DNA of 64,000 nucleotides, from assembly GCA_000349905.1 (NCBI GenBank), contig KB722743.1:590228-654227 (forward strand). The letters run 5' to 3'. Below the pieces are notes generated by a model. The model saw only the letters and a list, made by a program, of their open reading frames with translations. It was not told the origin of the DNA and searched no databases. Source of the DNA: Volvariella volvacea V23 (lineage: Eukaryota > Basidiomycota > Agaricomycetes > Agaricales > Pluteaceae). A program made the position numbers and the translations under genes. The number at the start of each line of letters is the position of its first letter. Position 1 is the stretch's first letter. Of the stretch, positions 11,170-22,897 are shown piece by piece.

Positions 11170-12329
11170 CCTGGCGTACAGAATCACCTGCTGTGGCTAT
11201 GTCAAACACTCAGCAGCTCGCTGTCCAGAACCACTTTCGTTGCCAATCGCGATGCGCTATCCACTCGAAAATTGCGCTATCGAGCTTCGGATAGGACCTT
11301 TCCTGGATACATGACGCCACGTATTACAGCTCGGAGGCAATAAGCGATTCGAGGTAATTTTTCGGGATAAATACCTCGACGCGCACTCTGAGCTTTTCTC
11401 CGAGGTTGACTGGTTCTCGCTAGCTTCGAGAAGACGTAACTCATGAGCTGGGCGAGGATCTCACCGAACTCTCTCGGTTCTCTGCTACGGAAAGGTGCGG
11501 TTGTCAAACTTGGAACAAAAACACGACAGCTATCTCTCCGCTAATTTGCCTATTGAGTCCCGATGTGGGGATATTGACAATGCAACGCAGTCGGGGTACG
11601 CCTGAAGGGCACAGAAAGTGTATTCGGTGGTAATAGAAAAGGCTTCGCAGACCATATTCTCGGAGGGATTTTGGTGCACGCAATGTGTATATAATGCATC
11701 TTGATCACTAAGCTTGCTACTCAGAAGTACTCTCATTCACGAAGCCACGCACAATCCCGAGAGGTTTCGCCTCCCATTCCTTTCGGAATCAATTGCGCAC
11801 ATGTGGATAGGCGCCCGAGCTCGACCACCAAGTACCAAGTCAGCTGACTGCTTGATTTCAGAAGAAGCAAGAAGCCCAGCCACTTTGGTGCTTTTCTGGA
11901 TTTCCCACCCCATATGTTCTCGAGTCAAAATAATGCCTCGATCGAAGTCCTCGACAATAACCGAAACGAAGGTACCAAGCCTACAACAAGGTCCGGCCTC
12001 AATTTTTGATCAGCGCTGGCAGCTCCAGTGTTGGGCCAAGTTTCTCACGAATTTCGGAGGCATCCTCTTTATACTCAACCAAATGAACATCATACTGTAG
12101 TTTATGCCCTGTAGCAGCTCATGCCATGTGAGCGATACCGTTATTCACAACTCCTCGTATCAACTGATGAGGAAAGAGGACCACCTTATCTGCCGAGACG
12201 GGTACCATGCGGAGAATATACCCCCCACAAGGGTATGTCATGCGAACATAAACAATCAAAGATATATACGCCAATCACTCATAAATACAACAATTTAAGG
12301 CTTAAATATGGGTGATAATACTCAATAAT
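11170..12329. other. Spacer between AA9 copies 1 and 2
   Basis: No gene supported. It holds the upstream region of copy 1 and the 3' flank of copy 2. Confidence 0.4.
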
Positions 12330-13216
12330 TTACCCACGCCAGACAGCGGGACCGGGGACCTGGGGTTTGATAAGCGAATGTCCAGCTAGAATTTTTCAAT
12401 CAAATCAGAAGAGACTTACCCTGTAGGAGGTGGGGATGGGGTAGTAGATGTTAACAGTGAGGCCTGGGTCGTTGGCGGAAACGTATCCTGGGATAGACAC
12501 CTTGGGTGGGTTTCCAGAGCCACCGCCAGTGATTCTGATTTGAGCGCAGGAGATGTACCACTGAGGGGCACCGGCGACGTGCAGGCCGATTTGCTCAATG
12601 CGGACGAGGTACTGGAAATTGGGCGTTAGGCAACCGCTAATTGATATCTCAAGCTCAAGGAAAAACCCACCTCGCCAGCGGGGGTATTGGATGGGATGGT
12701 AGTTGTCAAGGTGTTGACATTCTCGGTGGTGAATTTGAATGGGTTGAAGGTGGCACCCCACTCAGCGATCTAACAGCTAAGGTCAGTATCACTTTCGTTA
12801 AAAGTAGTACTTTCAATTATTACCTTGAACCAGTTGGCACCGGAGCCATCCCAGCTTGCAGCAGTGCTGGGTGCCTTTCCGAGGTAGATGGCAGCAGGGC
12901 CCTGGTGGTAGATGTTGTTGTCGAGAACGAACCCGATGGTGCTTCCAGCAGCGACGGAGACGGTCTCAGTCGCAGCACGGGGGTTGACATTACAACGAAT
13001 GTTGTTGGAGTTCACGCCATTGAGCTCCACAGGGGAGTTGTTCAATGGTTGGCGGACTGCGGCAGTGGAGCGGGTGCTTCCAGCAATGAGGGTGGTCCAG
13101 ATGTCTGTGAACATAGGAAACTCAGCTCAATGCTTGAGCTCGGGGTCAGAGGACCTACAGTGAGCAGAGACGCTCTGGGCAAGGAGGGCGAGACCAAAGA
13201 GGCTTGCGAGCTTCAT
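12330..13216 (-). CDS. AA9 lytic polysaccharide monooxygenase, copy 2
   Basis: Paralogue of copy 1 with the same five exons and identical exon lengths: 13216-13159 (58 nt), 13104-12824 (281), 12769-12671 (99), 12611-12420 (192) and 12359-12330 (30), giving 219 residues. Signal peptide [18 protein letters not shown], then mature His19 in HYIWTT, rebuilt across intron 1 exactly as in copy 1. The second copper His lies in [11 protein letters not shown]. The exon 2 product ([18 protein letters not shown]) differs little from copy 1, so the duplication is recent. No CBM1. Same strand as its neighbours with its own TATA box, so it is an independent transcription unit. Confidence 0.93.
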
Positions 13217-13274
13217 GGTTATTCAAGAGTAGGCCTGCTGTGAAGGCTGGGGTCTAGAGGTGAGCCACGGGCAG

Positions 13275-13284
13275 CTTTTATAAG
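13275..13284 (-). promoter_or_regulatory. TATA box of AA9 copy 2
   Basis: CTTATAAAAG on the minus strand, about 60 bp upstream of the ATG at 13216. Confidence 0.6.
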
Positions 13285-13289
13285 CGCTC

Positions 13290-14641
13290 CTCAAGATTTT
13301 TTTGTGAACGGAGTAAAGACGAAATGCGTCGAGCGTTAACGCCTCAGGACAACCAAGATGTCCCAAGACTCAAAATCTATTTCAAAGGCGGAGAAGGTAC
13401 GGACCGAAGGATTGAGATTTACTCATTGCGTCAATCTCCCAAGAGAGACTTTTGTTGGATATATCCGTCGCGAAGAGTGGCGCATGCTTACACCTTATTC
13501 TTCAATTCGACTTAGCGAAGGCATTTTTGCTGCAAATAGTAAGGAACACAAGCTCAAATGATGCCTTCGGGCATTCCCAGGGGACATGCGTTGGTTGAAG
13601 AGAAAAGGAAGCATGGGGTAACTCTCTGTCTTCGAACGTGATCACAAGGACTTACGAAAGCGAGGATCAAGTGCCTATTGGTCACACTGGAAGTCGTATT
13701 TTCCGAGGAATGAATGCAGGGATTTGACTAGTATGCTTCATCGACCGACAATTTGCCAATCGTTTTTCTCCTAGTATATAGGGAGTATTTGGATCACCGC
13801 CTGGGCAGGCGTTAATGACGCGAAATTGGCCGAGTGAGTGACCATAGCTTGGTAGCTATTCCGGGCTCCACTCATAACGGGATTACGAGGCCTCGAGTAA
13901 TTTGCATTGCCCAATAGCTCTTCCATTCGGCCGGTTCCGAGAAAAGGAAAGTAGATGGCTCACCAATCCTAGAACATGATCAGCTGAGGAGATTTCAGAC
14001 TAAACTCGCTTAGGCGAATTAGTGTATACAGAATAATCTGGCCAGATAACAGGCGGCTTGGGCTCAACCACATGCTGACTTTCGAACTTAACACAGCCCA
14101 GTCGTGTCTCATCTAGGAAAGAGACAGCCTGCATCCTGGGCTCGTCGCCGCTCTCTATTGCTGTTCGCCACTCAAGTTTTGCCTTCTTTTTTTCTAGCCC
14201 ATAGTTTTGAGTCTGATTGTCACTGGTGAAGACAGGACCTACACATTCGGATCTTGCCGTATAGGTGCTGTATTGGCACTTCAATCGGCTAACGACGCCT
14301 ATCCGACAGCAGCTCTTTCAGGACTCCCCATGTGTGCAGCGTCAATAATCAGAAATTTAACACCCAGTATTGATCCGCGTGCCATCTTTCAGATGGCTTG
14401 TGTCTAAAATCGATTCGATACTTCCCCAGTTTCACCGAAGCTGTAGAAGAGGCGGGGAAATAGCGCGCGCCAAGCCATTCAGCTGACTGGTGCGGAATTG
14501 TGAAAATAACTTGACATGTCAAGTTTCAACGATTCGAATTGACGATCAAGAAACAAGTAAATAAGCTCGGTAAATACATGGTAACCTTGTTGGAGTACCA
14601 GGCACGTGACAAAGAAGAATAAAGAAAAATCAAGACTAAAT
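13290..14641. other. Spacer between AA9 copies 2 and 3
   Basis: No gene supported. Open frames here carry no recognisable motif. Confidence 0.4.
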
Positions 14642-15508
14642 TTATCCTCGCCAGACATTGGGGCCGGGGACCTAGCAGAGGTCAGTTCAAGCTTGTTAAC
14701 ACATTACCATTTGTACTGAGTGACGTACCCTGTATGAGGTTGGAATAGGCCACCAAATGTTGACGGTAAGACCAGGGTCATTTGCAGAGACATAGCCCGG
14801 GATAGAGACTCTTGGGGGATTTCCACCACCACCTCCAGTGACTCTGATCTGAGCGCAAGAGATATACCATTGAGGAGCACCGGCGACGTGCAGGCCGATT
14901 TGCTCAATGCGAACAAGGTACTAAGAACGGGTCAAGTTGCTGACAGCGGCAAACAACGAAGCTCGCCTACCTCGCCAGCTGGAGTATTGGATGGAATCGT
15001 GGTGGTCAAGGTATTTACGTTCTCAGTGGTGAACCCGAAAGGATTGAATTTGGCACCCCATTCGGCAATCTGAAGCAGGTCAGAGGCACATCAAATGCTG
15101 GAATAATAACGCCTCAGCTTTACCTTGAACCAATTAGCGCCAGAGCCATCCCAGCTTGCAACGCTGCTAGGAGCTCTTCCGAGATAAATGGCAGCAGGGC
15201 CGGGATGGTAAATGGTATTGTCAAGAACAAAACCAATGGTGCTCCCAGCAGCTACGGAGACCGTCTCAGTGGCGGCGCGGGGGTTTACATTGCAACGCAA
15301 GTTATTGGATGTTGCACTCTCAACGGGAGAGTTGGAGAGCGGTTGGCGGACAGCAGCAGAAGAACGCGTGCTCCCCGCAATTAGGGTAGTCCAAATGTCT
15401 TCAAAAGCGAGGCGTTAATTAGGAAACGGGTGTGAGATGAAACAACGCACAGTGAGCAGAAGCGCTGTGAACGAGAAGAGCGAGACCGAAGAGGCTAGTG
15501 AACTTCAT
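14642..15508 (-). CDS. AA9 lytic polysaccharide monooxygenase, copy 3
   Basis: Third tandem AA9. Exons 15508-15451, 15398-15124, 15069-14971, 14920-14729 and 14671-14642. Exon 2 is 275 nt rather than 281, so the protein is 217 residues. The two missing residues fall in the loop after NSPVE (here [14 protein letters not shown]). Signal peptide [18 protein letters not shown], then HYIWTT with the copper-binding N-terminal His. The second ligand is His155 in [11 protein letters not shown]. The sequence is more divergent than copies 1 and 2 ([10 protein letters not shown] region and VPGPNVWRG end), so it split off first. No CBM1. Confidence 0.92.
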
Positions 15509-15555
15509 GGCTAACTCGAGGCGAGCTTGAAGTAAAAAGCCAGGTAAATTGTGGG

Positions 15556-15565
15556 ATTTTATACC
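15556..15565 (-). promoter_or_regulatory. TATA box of AA9 copy 3
   Basis: GGTATAAAAT on the minus strand, about 50 bp upstream of the ATG at 15508. Confidence 0.6.
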
Positions 15566-15569
15566 GACA

Positions 15570-16462
15570 CATTACTCCTGGGCTCTGAAACGGCAACACA
15601 TGAACACTCCTGGAATGGGTATCGCTCCAACGCTCCAAGACCACCAAGTATGCTATCCACGCGAAATAGCCTCTGCAATCGGAATGGCAATCTATACATT
15701 AACTTAGAGTAGTGCAGTTCCGTGGGAGCCTCACCTTATTTTTCAGAGGGCCTATGACGACAAATTATATTCCTCGTCCGATTCTGCGCTCGCCAAGTGC
15801 TGTGCCTTCCATAGACGATGCGGGGCACCTTGGGGTATGTTCTAGGACATGCTCTCCTTGAGCATGCTGAGACAGAGCCTAGAGAAATCCGAGTCCTATC
15901 ATGGGGACAAAAAGGCATCTGGTGAGCACGATAATTAGACCCCAAGCACCTTGCATTATCCGAGGTTTGGTGCCTTCACCGACTTTGAATGGGGCGGGCG
16001 GGGAAACTCTGAATGTGATGGTGATTTGCGAACTGTGTATTGCTTCTTGGGCATGGACATGTGATGTCCCGAGTCCTTCGCAGCCTGTGCCACTCACTCC
16101 GTTAAGCTACCCTCAAGGAATGTCGGCGCGCTTAGGTTGAAAGTGTAATATCCTGCCGGACCGCCAGTGACAGCCACATTGTATCGGGTGCATAAGTGTG
16201 AGCTGATTGTTCGGAAGATTTAAGTTGACCACGCCACTATAGACCAGTCCAGAACTAGGTTGATCTCATCAAGCTAATTTATGTTACACGCACGTTCGAT
16301 AACCTGTCTACCCAACATAAATAAACAGATTAAATTGCTTTATTTATGCTGGGTAGCCAGTGATATGAACGCTATAGTACAGTAGTACATGAAAATCCAG
16401 CAAAGCATTAACGGAAGCAATGTGCGAGTAAGCAATTAAAAATGTGATCATGGAATAATATA
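15570..16462. other. Intergenic, no gene seen
   Basis: No supported coding region. An AT-rich stretch near 16.3 kb contains an imperfect inverted repeat around CTACCCAACATAAATAAA and its complement TTTATTTATGCTGGGTAG, about 30 bp apart. Confidence 0.4.
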
Positions 16463-17991
16463 TCATACACGCCCATCGTCGTTGTCATGCCGCGAGCTCT
16501 CATCTGTCTCTCCAATAACCCACTCCAGTGTATATCGATCAAAAGCATCTCGAATCGCAGCGGAGACCTCTCTAGCTAGGCGGGTATCGGTCACTACGCT
16601 TCTCTTCCGCAGTAGCAATATTCTATAATTGGATGACGTGAGTAGATGTTGATAGAAAAGATTGTGTGGCCTTACAATCTACAAGACTGCATTCGGACGC
16701 TGGTGAGCAATGCTAATGAACGCAGCCACTGAAGGATACTCACAATGACGTTGGCCATGACAGCCAGGAATGGAAGACCTATTCGGGACATGGGTGACGA
16801 TGTCCTGATTGTCGGTGGTGAGTGCAATCAGCTAATCAGAGGAGAAGGCGACAGTTTAACTTACTGGTAATACATCACCATCGCAAATATGTGGACCAAG
16901 CACACGGCGCCAAACCCCCCGAGTCCTACAAATGACTAAGTTAGATATTGTACAGCCAGGGAATCTAAACTATTCACCTTGCTTGACAATGTAACGAGTT
17001 AATGATCCATTCCTGAAACTGCCCTTGCGCCAGCAATACTAATATTGTATTGTTAGTTTATACAGAACAGTTCATGCGGATTGCTCACCCATATAATAAT
17101 AGAAAGGGCTAACACATCGACACCCGTGGCGACAAGCTTGGGAAAGTATGGTTACAGATACAAGAAGTCGCTGGAACTTGAAGAAACCTACCACCGTTAT
17201 CTGCGATATCTCGTGAGACAGGACTTGATTGTAATGGGTGCAATAACTCACTCCTAAACGCGAGCGGACCTCTTTTCTACCGTAATTTGGGAGGCAAGCT
17301 GTTGTTCCAAAGGCATCAAAGAGCATTTGAGGTGGTGGGCCAGCAGTCGTGCTGAATGTCCAGATGTCGAAGCCGGCAACAACACCATATCCCATCAACA
17401 AGATTAGCCCTATAATATTGCTTCTCCCCGAGAATGCGTAAGCCCGCATAAGGACAACGGCTATTGGAGTACCGCAGAGATCAATGAGCTGCATTGCAAT
17501 GATCCAACTAATGCAGACCTTGAGCTATTAATTGCTAGCAGCGAGGTCAGTGTCGATCTTACCCTGGATAGCAGTAAGCCACAACGCACAAATGGTATAA
17601 ATGACACGTGTAACGCTGGGGCCCAACGGGAGCACACTTCTTGAGAGTGGCCCCAAATATAGCCATAGATTAGAAACGGCCAAAAGCATATAGGATAATA
17701 TCTGCAGAGCAGGTATGCAATCTTGGTTGTAGACCATATCCCTTTATGAATCTATGATTTTGAAATTGTGCGTTATGGCGCTGTTGGATAACGCAAGTAA
17801 CCACCGCGCACCATTTCAATCTCCATCTCAATACTATGAAAAGGATATACCCTAAGCCGTCAGAAGTGAACAATAAGGAGAGGGACGTACAATTGAAACC
17901 ATTCAAATACAATAATAGTAGCTGCCGCCAGTATGCTATACCGAGCACTTTTGATGCTTTCGGCTGTGAAAATTGCCTCTGGACTCGCCAT
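16463..17991 (-). CDS. DUF6533-like multi-pass membrane protein
   Basis: Belongs to a large Agaricomycete family of seven-helix membrane proteins of unknown function. The ATG at 17991 sits in a good CACCATGG-like context and begins MASPEAIFTAESIKSARYSI, then a hydrophobic AAATIIVFEWFQL helix. After short introns comes IHKGIWSTTKIAYLLCRYY, the family's WSxxKxxYLxxRY signature. Further on, LMRAYAFSGRSN matches the conserved MRAYAFxGR motif in the middle of these proteins. The C-terminal tail is hydrophilic (IGETDESSRHDNDDGRV) and ends at 16463, presumably in the cytosol. At least seven introns are visible and some junctions are uncertain. The family is clear; the role is unknown. Confidence 0.75.
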
Positions 17992-19309
17992 TGGTGGCAT
18001 CAACGTCGCCCGGGGCGTACGAGTCGACCGCAGCTCTAGCTTTCCTAATCACCCCCCTTTCGGCCTTTCGTTTCCACCTCTTCCTTTTCCTGAACCTTCC
18101 CCGATCCCTCAAGACTTTAAGATGAATATATGAATCAAAACCACTGATTAGCGCCCGCAACGACTCAGAGTCGTTCTCCGTCTTGGATCACCGTTCGTCA
18201 CTGGGGATGAGGGTAGGAAGCGGGAAAGGGTACGTGGAAGGGGAAAGATGAGGTGGCCGTATGAAGAAGATGAGGGGAGTCAAAGCAACTACGCAAAATC
18301 TTTCATCCTCCACAATTCAACGTTTTCGGTCCAGGGGTTGAAAAGTACCTGCCAAAGCACTTACAGCAGGACCTGTCTAGAGCGGCCAGTAACAAATTGC
18401 TACCAGTTTTGATAGGGCATAGGGTCCCAATTGACTGATCCAGGTCTGCGATCCAGGGAGAAATGGCGAGATTTGGGTTTAGGTTTGGGAACGAGAAAAA
18501 GGCGGAATGAGCTAACTCCTCCCTCCGGGCCCCTCCTATAGTGCTCTCTCCCTTTTTGTGATCGTACAGTTTGCATCGTGATTCTATCAATCACGCTGGC
18601 TGACCGGTTGAGGGGAGTTTTTCGCACGAAGGTGTTGAACCTTCGACTCAATTACACCATATATTGAAGGTGGGAGTTCCAAAATTGACCGTTTTACGCC
18701 GGATGATTTACAGATGCTGCATAGCCACATCAGAGGTGGGAATCTTGTCCAATTGAGATTTGATAGCGACGCATCGCACAAAGCCTTGTGGGCCACGTCA
18801 GAAAGATCGCGAACATCACGTACAAGCTCTGAAGCTTGTAGGCTAGTACCCCGCAGCCAGCAACGGCTTCATAGAAGGAGCGCAACTCGGCTCTGAGGCG
18901 CGTAAATTGAGCGTAGCGGTGATATAGTGACCGCGTGAACCGCGGCCTTGGATGACGCCTAGACCGTGTTATATCAGATACCGGTGGTCAGAAATCCGAT
19001 TTTTACTCACCTCCACCTCAACCTGAACATCCAAGATGTCTTGTGTGGCGCCTACAAGAGGGGCTATCATACAAGTTCCCGTATCCGGACACAATCACCG
19101 AAATGGATACGACGCCGTCGTGTCAATCTCAGATCGACAGAGGAACGCTAAGTGAGGGATTTGCAACTGAGGGGTTTCACCTTTTTGCAATATTGAAGTA
19201 ATACACAAAGCGACGATCATGACACAATGATACACACTTTGAACAAAGTTAAGCGGACAACGATGATGATGATGACAACGTCAACGGCAGTAGAAAAAGA
19301 GGTTCGCCT
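17992..19309. other. Intergenic, no gene seen
   Basis: Several short frames are open, but none shows a family motif or convincing splice structure. Confidence 0.4.
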
Positions 19310-21605
19310 TCATGGACCCACGCCCCACACTTCTAATCCCACACATTCGAACTCCACTGTGCCAGCCTTCTTGGGACCTGGCGAACACAAGACCTCATTA
19401 TCAAAGGTCGGACAGGGTGCAGATGAGCCATCAAGTAAGCTATCGTCGAGATACAATCCGTAATGTCCATCACTGGCAATATATTATCTTCTTAGCGACA
19501 AGCAGTCATGAAGAGTTGATGAACCTACCCTCCACCAAAAGATACGAATCCAGGTTCACAGAGAGCCACATACTCGTTCCTGCCCGTCCACTTGAACACA
19601 TGGAGTTGCTCGTTCCGATACCTCCATAAGAACCTTAACAGTAGTCATCATCGTAGACAGAAAAAGGTTAGTGGTGGTGGTCTAAAAGAGATGCATAGAT
19701 CCAACTCACGATTCGCCAGAACCGTAGTACCCCTTGCCCTTACTCAGGTGAATGCCTTCACTCACCCAAGCACCAAACAAACAACCCTCCGAGTCTTTTA
19801 TTGCCATTAATGAGCCGGCAATTCCTGGTACGCCAGGTCTAACTTGTGTTTGGGCTTCACAGCGAGAGTACAACGTATTGAGCGATATCCCATGCTGATC
19901 TAATGAGTATAGGAGCGTCCAAGTTCTTGGCAACCTAGCAAGTGCCGGTAGATAAGCCCGTAACTGCGTAAGTATGGATTACACCATCAGCAAGAGGTTA
20001 ACATCCAATATACTTGGGTACCCACGAGATCAGCCAGCTCCACATTTATCACCTTTGCAGTTACTGGGTTCCTCCCCTGGAATTGTACGCTCCCCATCTT
20101 TTTCTCTATCAAGTCGCCCAAAGTGCCCTCTTTCCTATGATGGCCCTTGCCCCCACTTACTCCATCAATATCTCCGATATCCTGTGACCGGCCAACGCTT
20201 CCCTGTTTCTGTTTCTGTTTCTGCTTCTGTTTCTGCTTGTGCCCCGATACGCTCTCCAATTCCCTTTCGCCCTCCAACCCTGTCAGCTCTTTCTCTAGCT
20301 CTTTTGAGAACCCCTTATCCCAGTCGTATTCATCTCCTTTGAAACCAGGTGCACCACTTGGAGGGGTATATATATGTGATGCAAATGGGGATATGTGACT
20401 AGAAGGTGCGAAAGGGTTGATACGAGGTGGATGAGGGTGGCCAATAGAGATTGTATGCGCATGATACGGCTTGATTCCGGGCTGATGACTGGTTGATGGC
20501 ATCGCCGTTGCTGTTTTGGATGGAGGTTGGGATTGGGGTCGTGAGCCTTCCAAGGCTGCGCTAAATAAGGACTCGAGACTAGTGCGACTACCGCCATGCC
20601 GATGGGATGCCTCAGGAGATCTTGACAAGAGAGAGGAGAATCGACTAGAGAGGTTTGACAGCGTCTGATGTGATGATGAACGCCCGAATGGGTGCCATGT
20701 CTGGTTATCTGACAGGGGGTCGAAATCAGCGGAATCCGATCTTGTGATGGTAGGGGATGATGAGATTGGTGGAGCTAGGGTAGCAGGCCCTGGAAGGGTG
20801 GGAGAGCGTGTAGGGGAATGACGAGCGGACGTGTAGGTTGAGTGTCTTGACGAGTGAGGGGAGGAAGGTCGAGGGTGAGAGTGAGAGAAATAGTCAACAT
20901 CAACGTCAGATAAAGGGGTCACCGAGGACGAGGGGTTCGTTGATGGGACATTCAATGGTGCGGGGGCAGGTGTGGGGTCATTATCGTTGGCTTTGGTACT
21001 ATCGTCCGGCAACTCAGGTATGGTGCTTCCATCGTTCCAAGCATTTGACTCGGGCGTCTCTTTGAGAAATGCGTGAGGATCTTCGTCATGTAACAGGAGC
21101 TCATCCAAGAGCCCCTTTTTGTTTCTTTCCGAGGCCAGTTTGGCCTCTCTAGCAAACTTATCGAAGAAATTCAGACTTGCATTGGCAGCGTGATTCCATT
21201 GAGTGTCGGTATGTGTCCACGACGTTGGTCGAGCGCGAGGAGAAATCGGAGAATCAGGAGGAAATTCAGCGTTAGCGGCTGCGAGGGGATCTTCTGCAGG
21301 CGGAACGGAAACGAAGGTGCCGAACTCGGTATCCATGGAAGCTGACGATTCGCGTCTCCTATGAGACGATGTCTGGTCATCGACCGACGGTAGAGATGCA
21401 GCTTCCATTGTTGGGGAGGCGCGTGGCGTTCCAGGGGAGAATAAAGTTGCGTACTTGTCGATCTCAATGTCCTTGCTGTCCTGTTCACCCCAATTTGAAT
21501 ATCGATGACGATCTTTGTTTTGCAAAGAGGGCGATGGCCACTTACGGTAAATCCTATGGAGGCTTGGCCGTTCTCGCTGGTAGATATTCCATTTCCGAGT
21601 GTCAT
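19310..21605 (-). CDS. TLDc-domain protein (OXR1-like)
   Basis: TLDc proteins of the OXR1 family protect against oxidative stress and bind the V-ATPase. The TLDc domain is at the C-terminus: RTWTLLYSLDQHGISLNTLY, GSLMAIKDSEGCLFGAWVSE, KGYYGSGESFLWRY, FKWTGRNEYVALCEPGFVSF, the GGGDGHYGLYLDD core split by an intron, and finally GLEVWGVGP. All are canonical family blocks. Exon 1 (21605-21546) would encode MTLGNGISTSENGQASIGFT and join in phase to DSKDIEIDKYATLFSPG. An alternative ATG at 21408 is possible. The N-terminal 470 or so residues are Ser/Pro-rich and disordered, with a KQKQKQ tract near 20210-20240. This is long for the family; yeast Oxr1 is about 270 residues. Confidence 0.85.
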
Positions 21606-22897
21606 ATCGTCCTGGAATACGGTAAGCCAACATGGAATGTGTGAATCAGTTCATGTTCCGTCAGAGAGCACGAGACGCAGGGGGAGTGGCTACAGCGACG
21701 ACCAAGCAAGTTCACCCATTAATTCAAGGTGAACCTACTCATTCGTGAGATAGTATCAGCATGTATGCCCTCTCTTCGTTGCCCAACGCTGCAGCTAGGT
21801 TACTGCCGTCATAGTCTCGGTTCATTATGAAATCTCTTCACAGCTTGTGCTCACCTCGATAGTTTCTTGGTCCAGGAATGCTTTATGGGCGATTTAGCGT
21901 ATGGGTTGGGGTGTAATAGTAAATTGGAAGTCAACAATGACCATACTGCGCCAATGGTCGCAGCAATTCTGTTTCGTGGAGGTCCAGGAAGGAGTGAACA
22001 ATTGCCGCCCCTAAAGGGGATTACGTAAGCGGTCTGGTGACCCCAGAAGTGTTCGCGCTTCATGATCACCAGCTCCGAGTCTGCGCTGTTACAGTACAGT
22101 AGATGGGCAGATTGCCAATGTAACAGGCATTGCTCAGCTACGGAGTTTAGATGAGGTGATGCGACTCCATGGAAGGGTATCCATGAATGACTGTGACTGG
22201 TGGTGTCCTGCACCCTCCCACCCAGTCGCCGGTACCTAGATTCCGACATTGTTTGTGCTCTTATGGACCCTTCTCTCGACCGTTGACCGATAGGAAGCAA
22301 TAGCCCGATGGCAGATATCGCTGGTAAATCCCTTCACCAATTGATTTCGGTATTGACTGGACCTTCTCAATGGGGATTGTGTGCCCAGGCACAATTCCTC
22401 TCACACGACATACGACAGGGTGCCTGGCCACCTTTCGAAATGACAACACCCTATCACTATCACGTTAGCTAACTGCTCTTATCTCGACGTCGAACACCAC
22501 CGAGGGGGGCAAGATAGAGGGATAATTGGTTTCTGGCTTGTCATGGGACCTTCATCTAGTCCTAGGGCGGTGGCCGAAGAATGTCAAATGACAAAGTGGC
22601 GTCCAAGCGCCAAGGGTATTCACGTTTCGCTATCAACACTCCACTAAAACTGGAATGCGAGACTCGGAAGCAGACAACGGCAATCACTGCTGCGAAGGAG
22701 CGATGGGTGGGACTTCCGAACAGTAGTCCGAACTCCTGCATTATTGAACTTCTTATCTTTAGCACATGGCAGTTCCTGCATTCTCATGGGGTTATCATGG
22801 TTCTCAAAAGCCTCTTGACTGATGACGGGTGCCACCGACTCTTTCTTCGTCCTCTAACCCGCTCAACAGCTTCGGTGTCACCCCTCAGGACACTGGC
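21606..22897. other. Intergenic between TLDc gene and permease
   Basis: The two flanking genes diverge. A minus-strand frame starting with an ATG at about 22248 (MSESRYRRLGGRVQD, about 130 residues) is open to 21851 but shows no domain or conserved motif, so I do not call it a gene. Confidence 0.35.

Noticed and set aside
18600..18665. tRNA-like stretch around the repeated AAGGTTGAACCTTCG-type sequence
   Set aside because: No acceptor stem, D-arm or T-arm can be formed.
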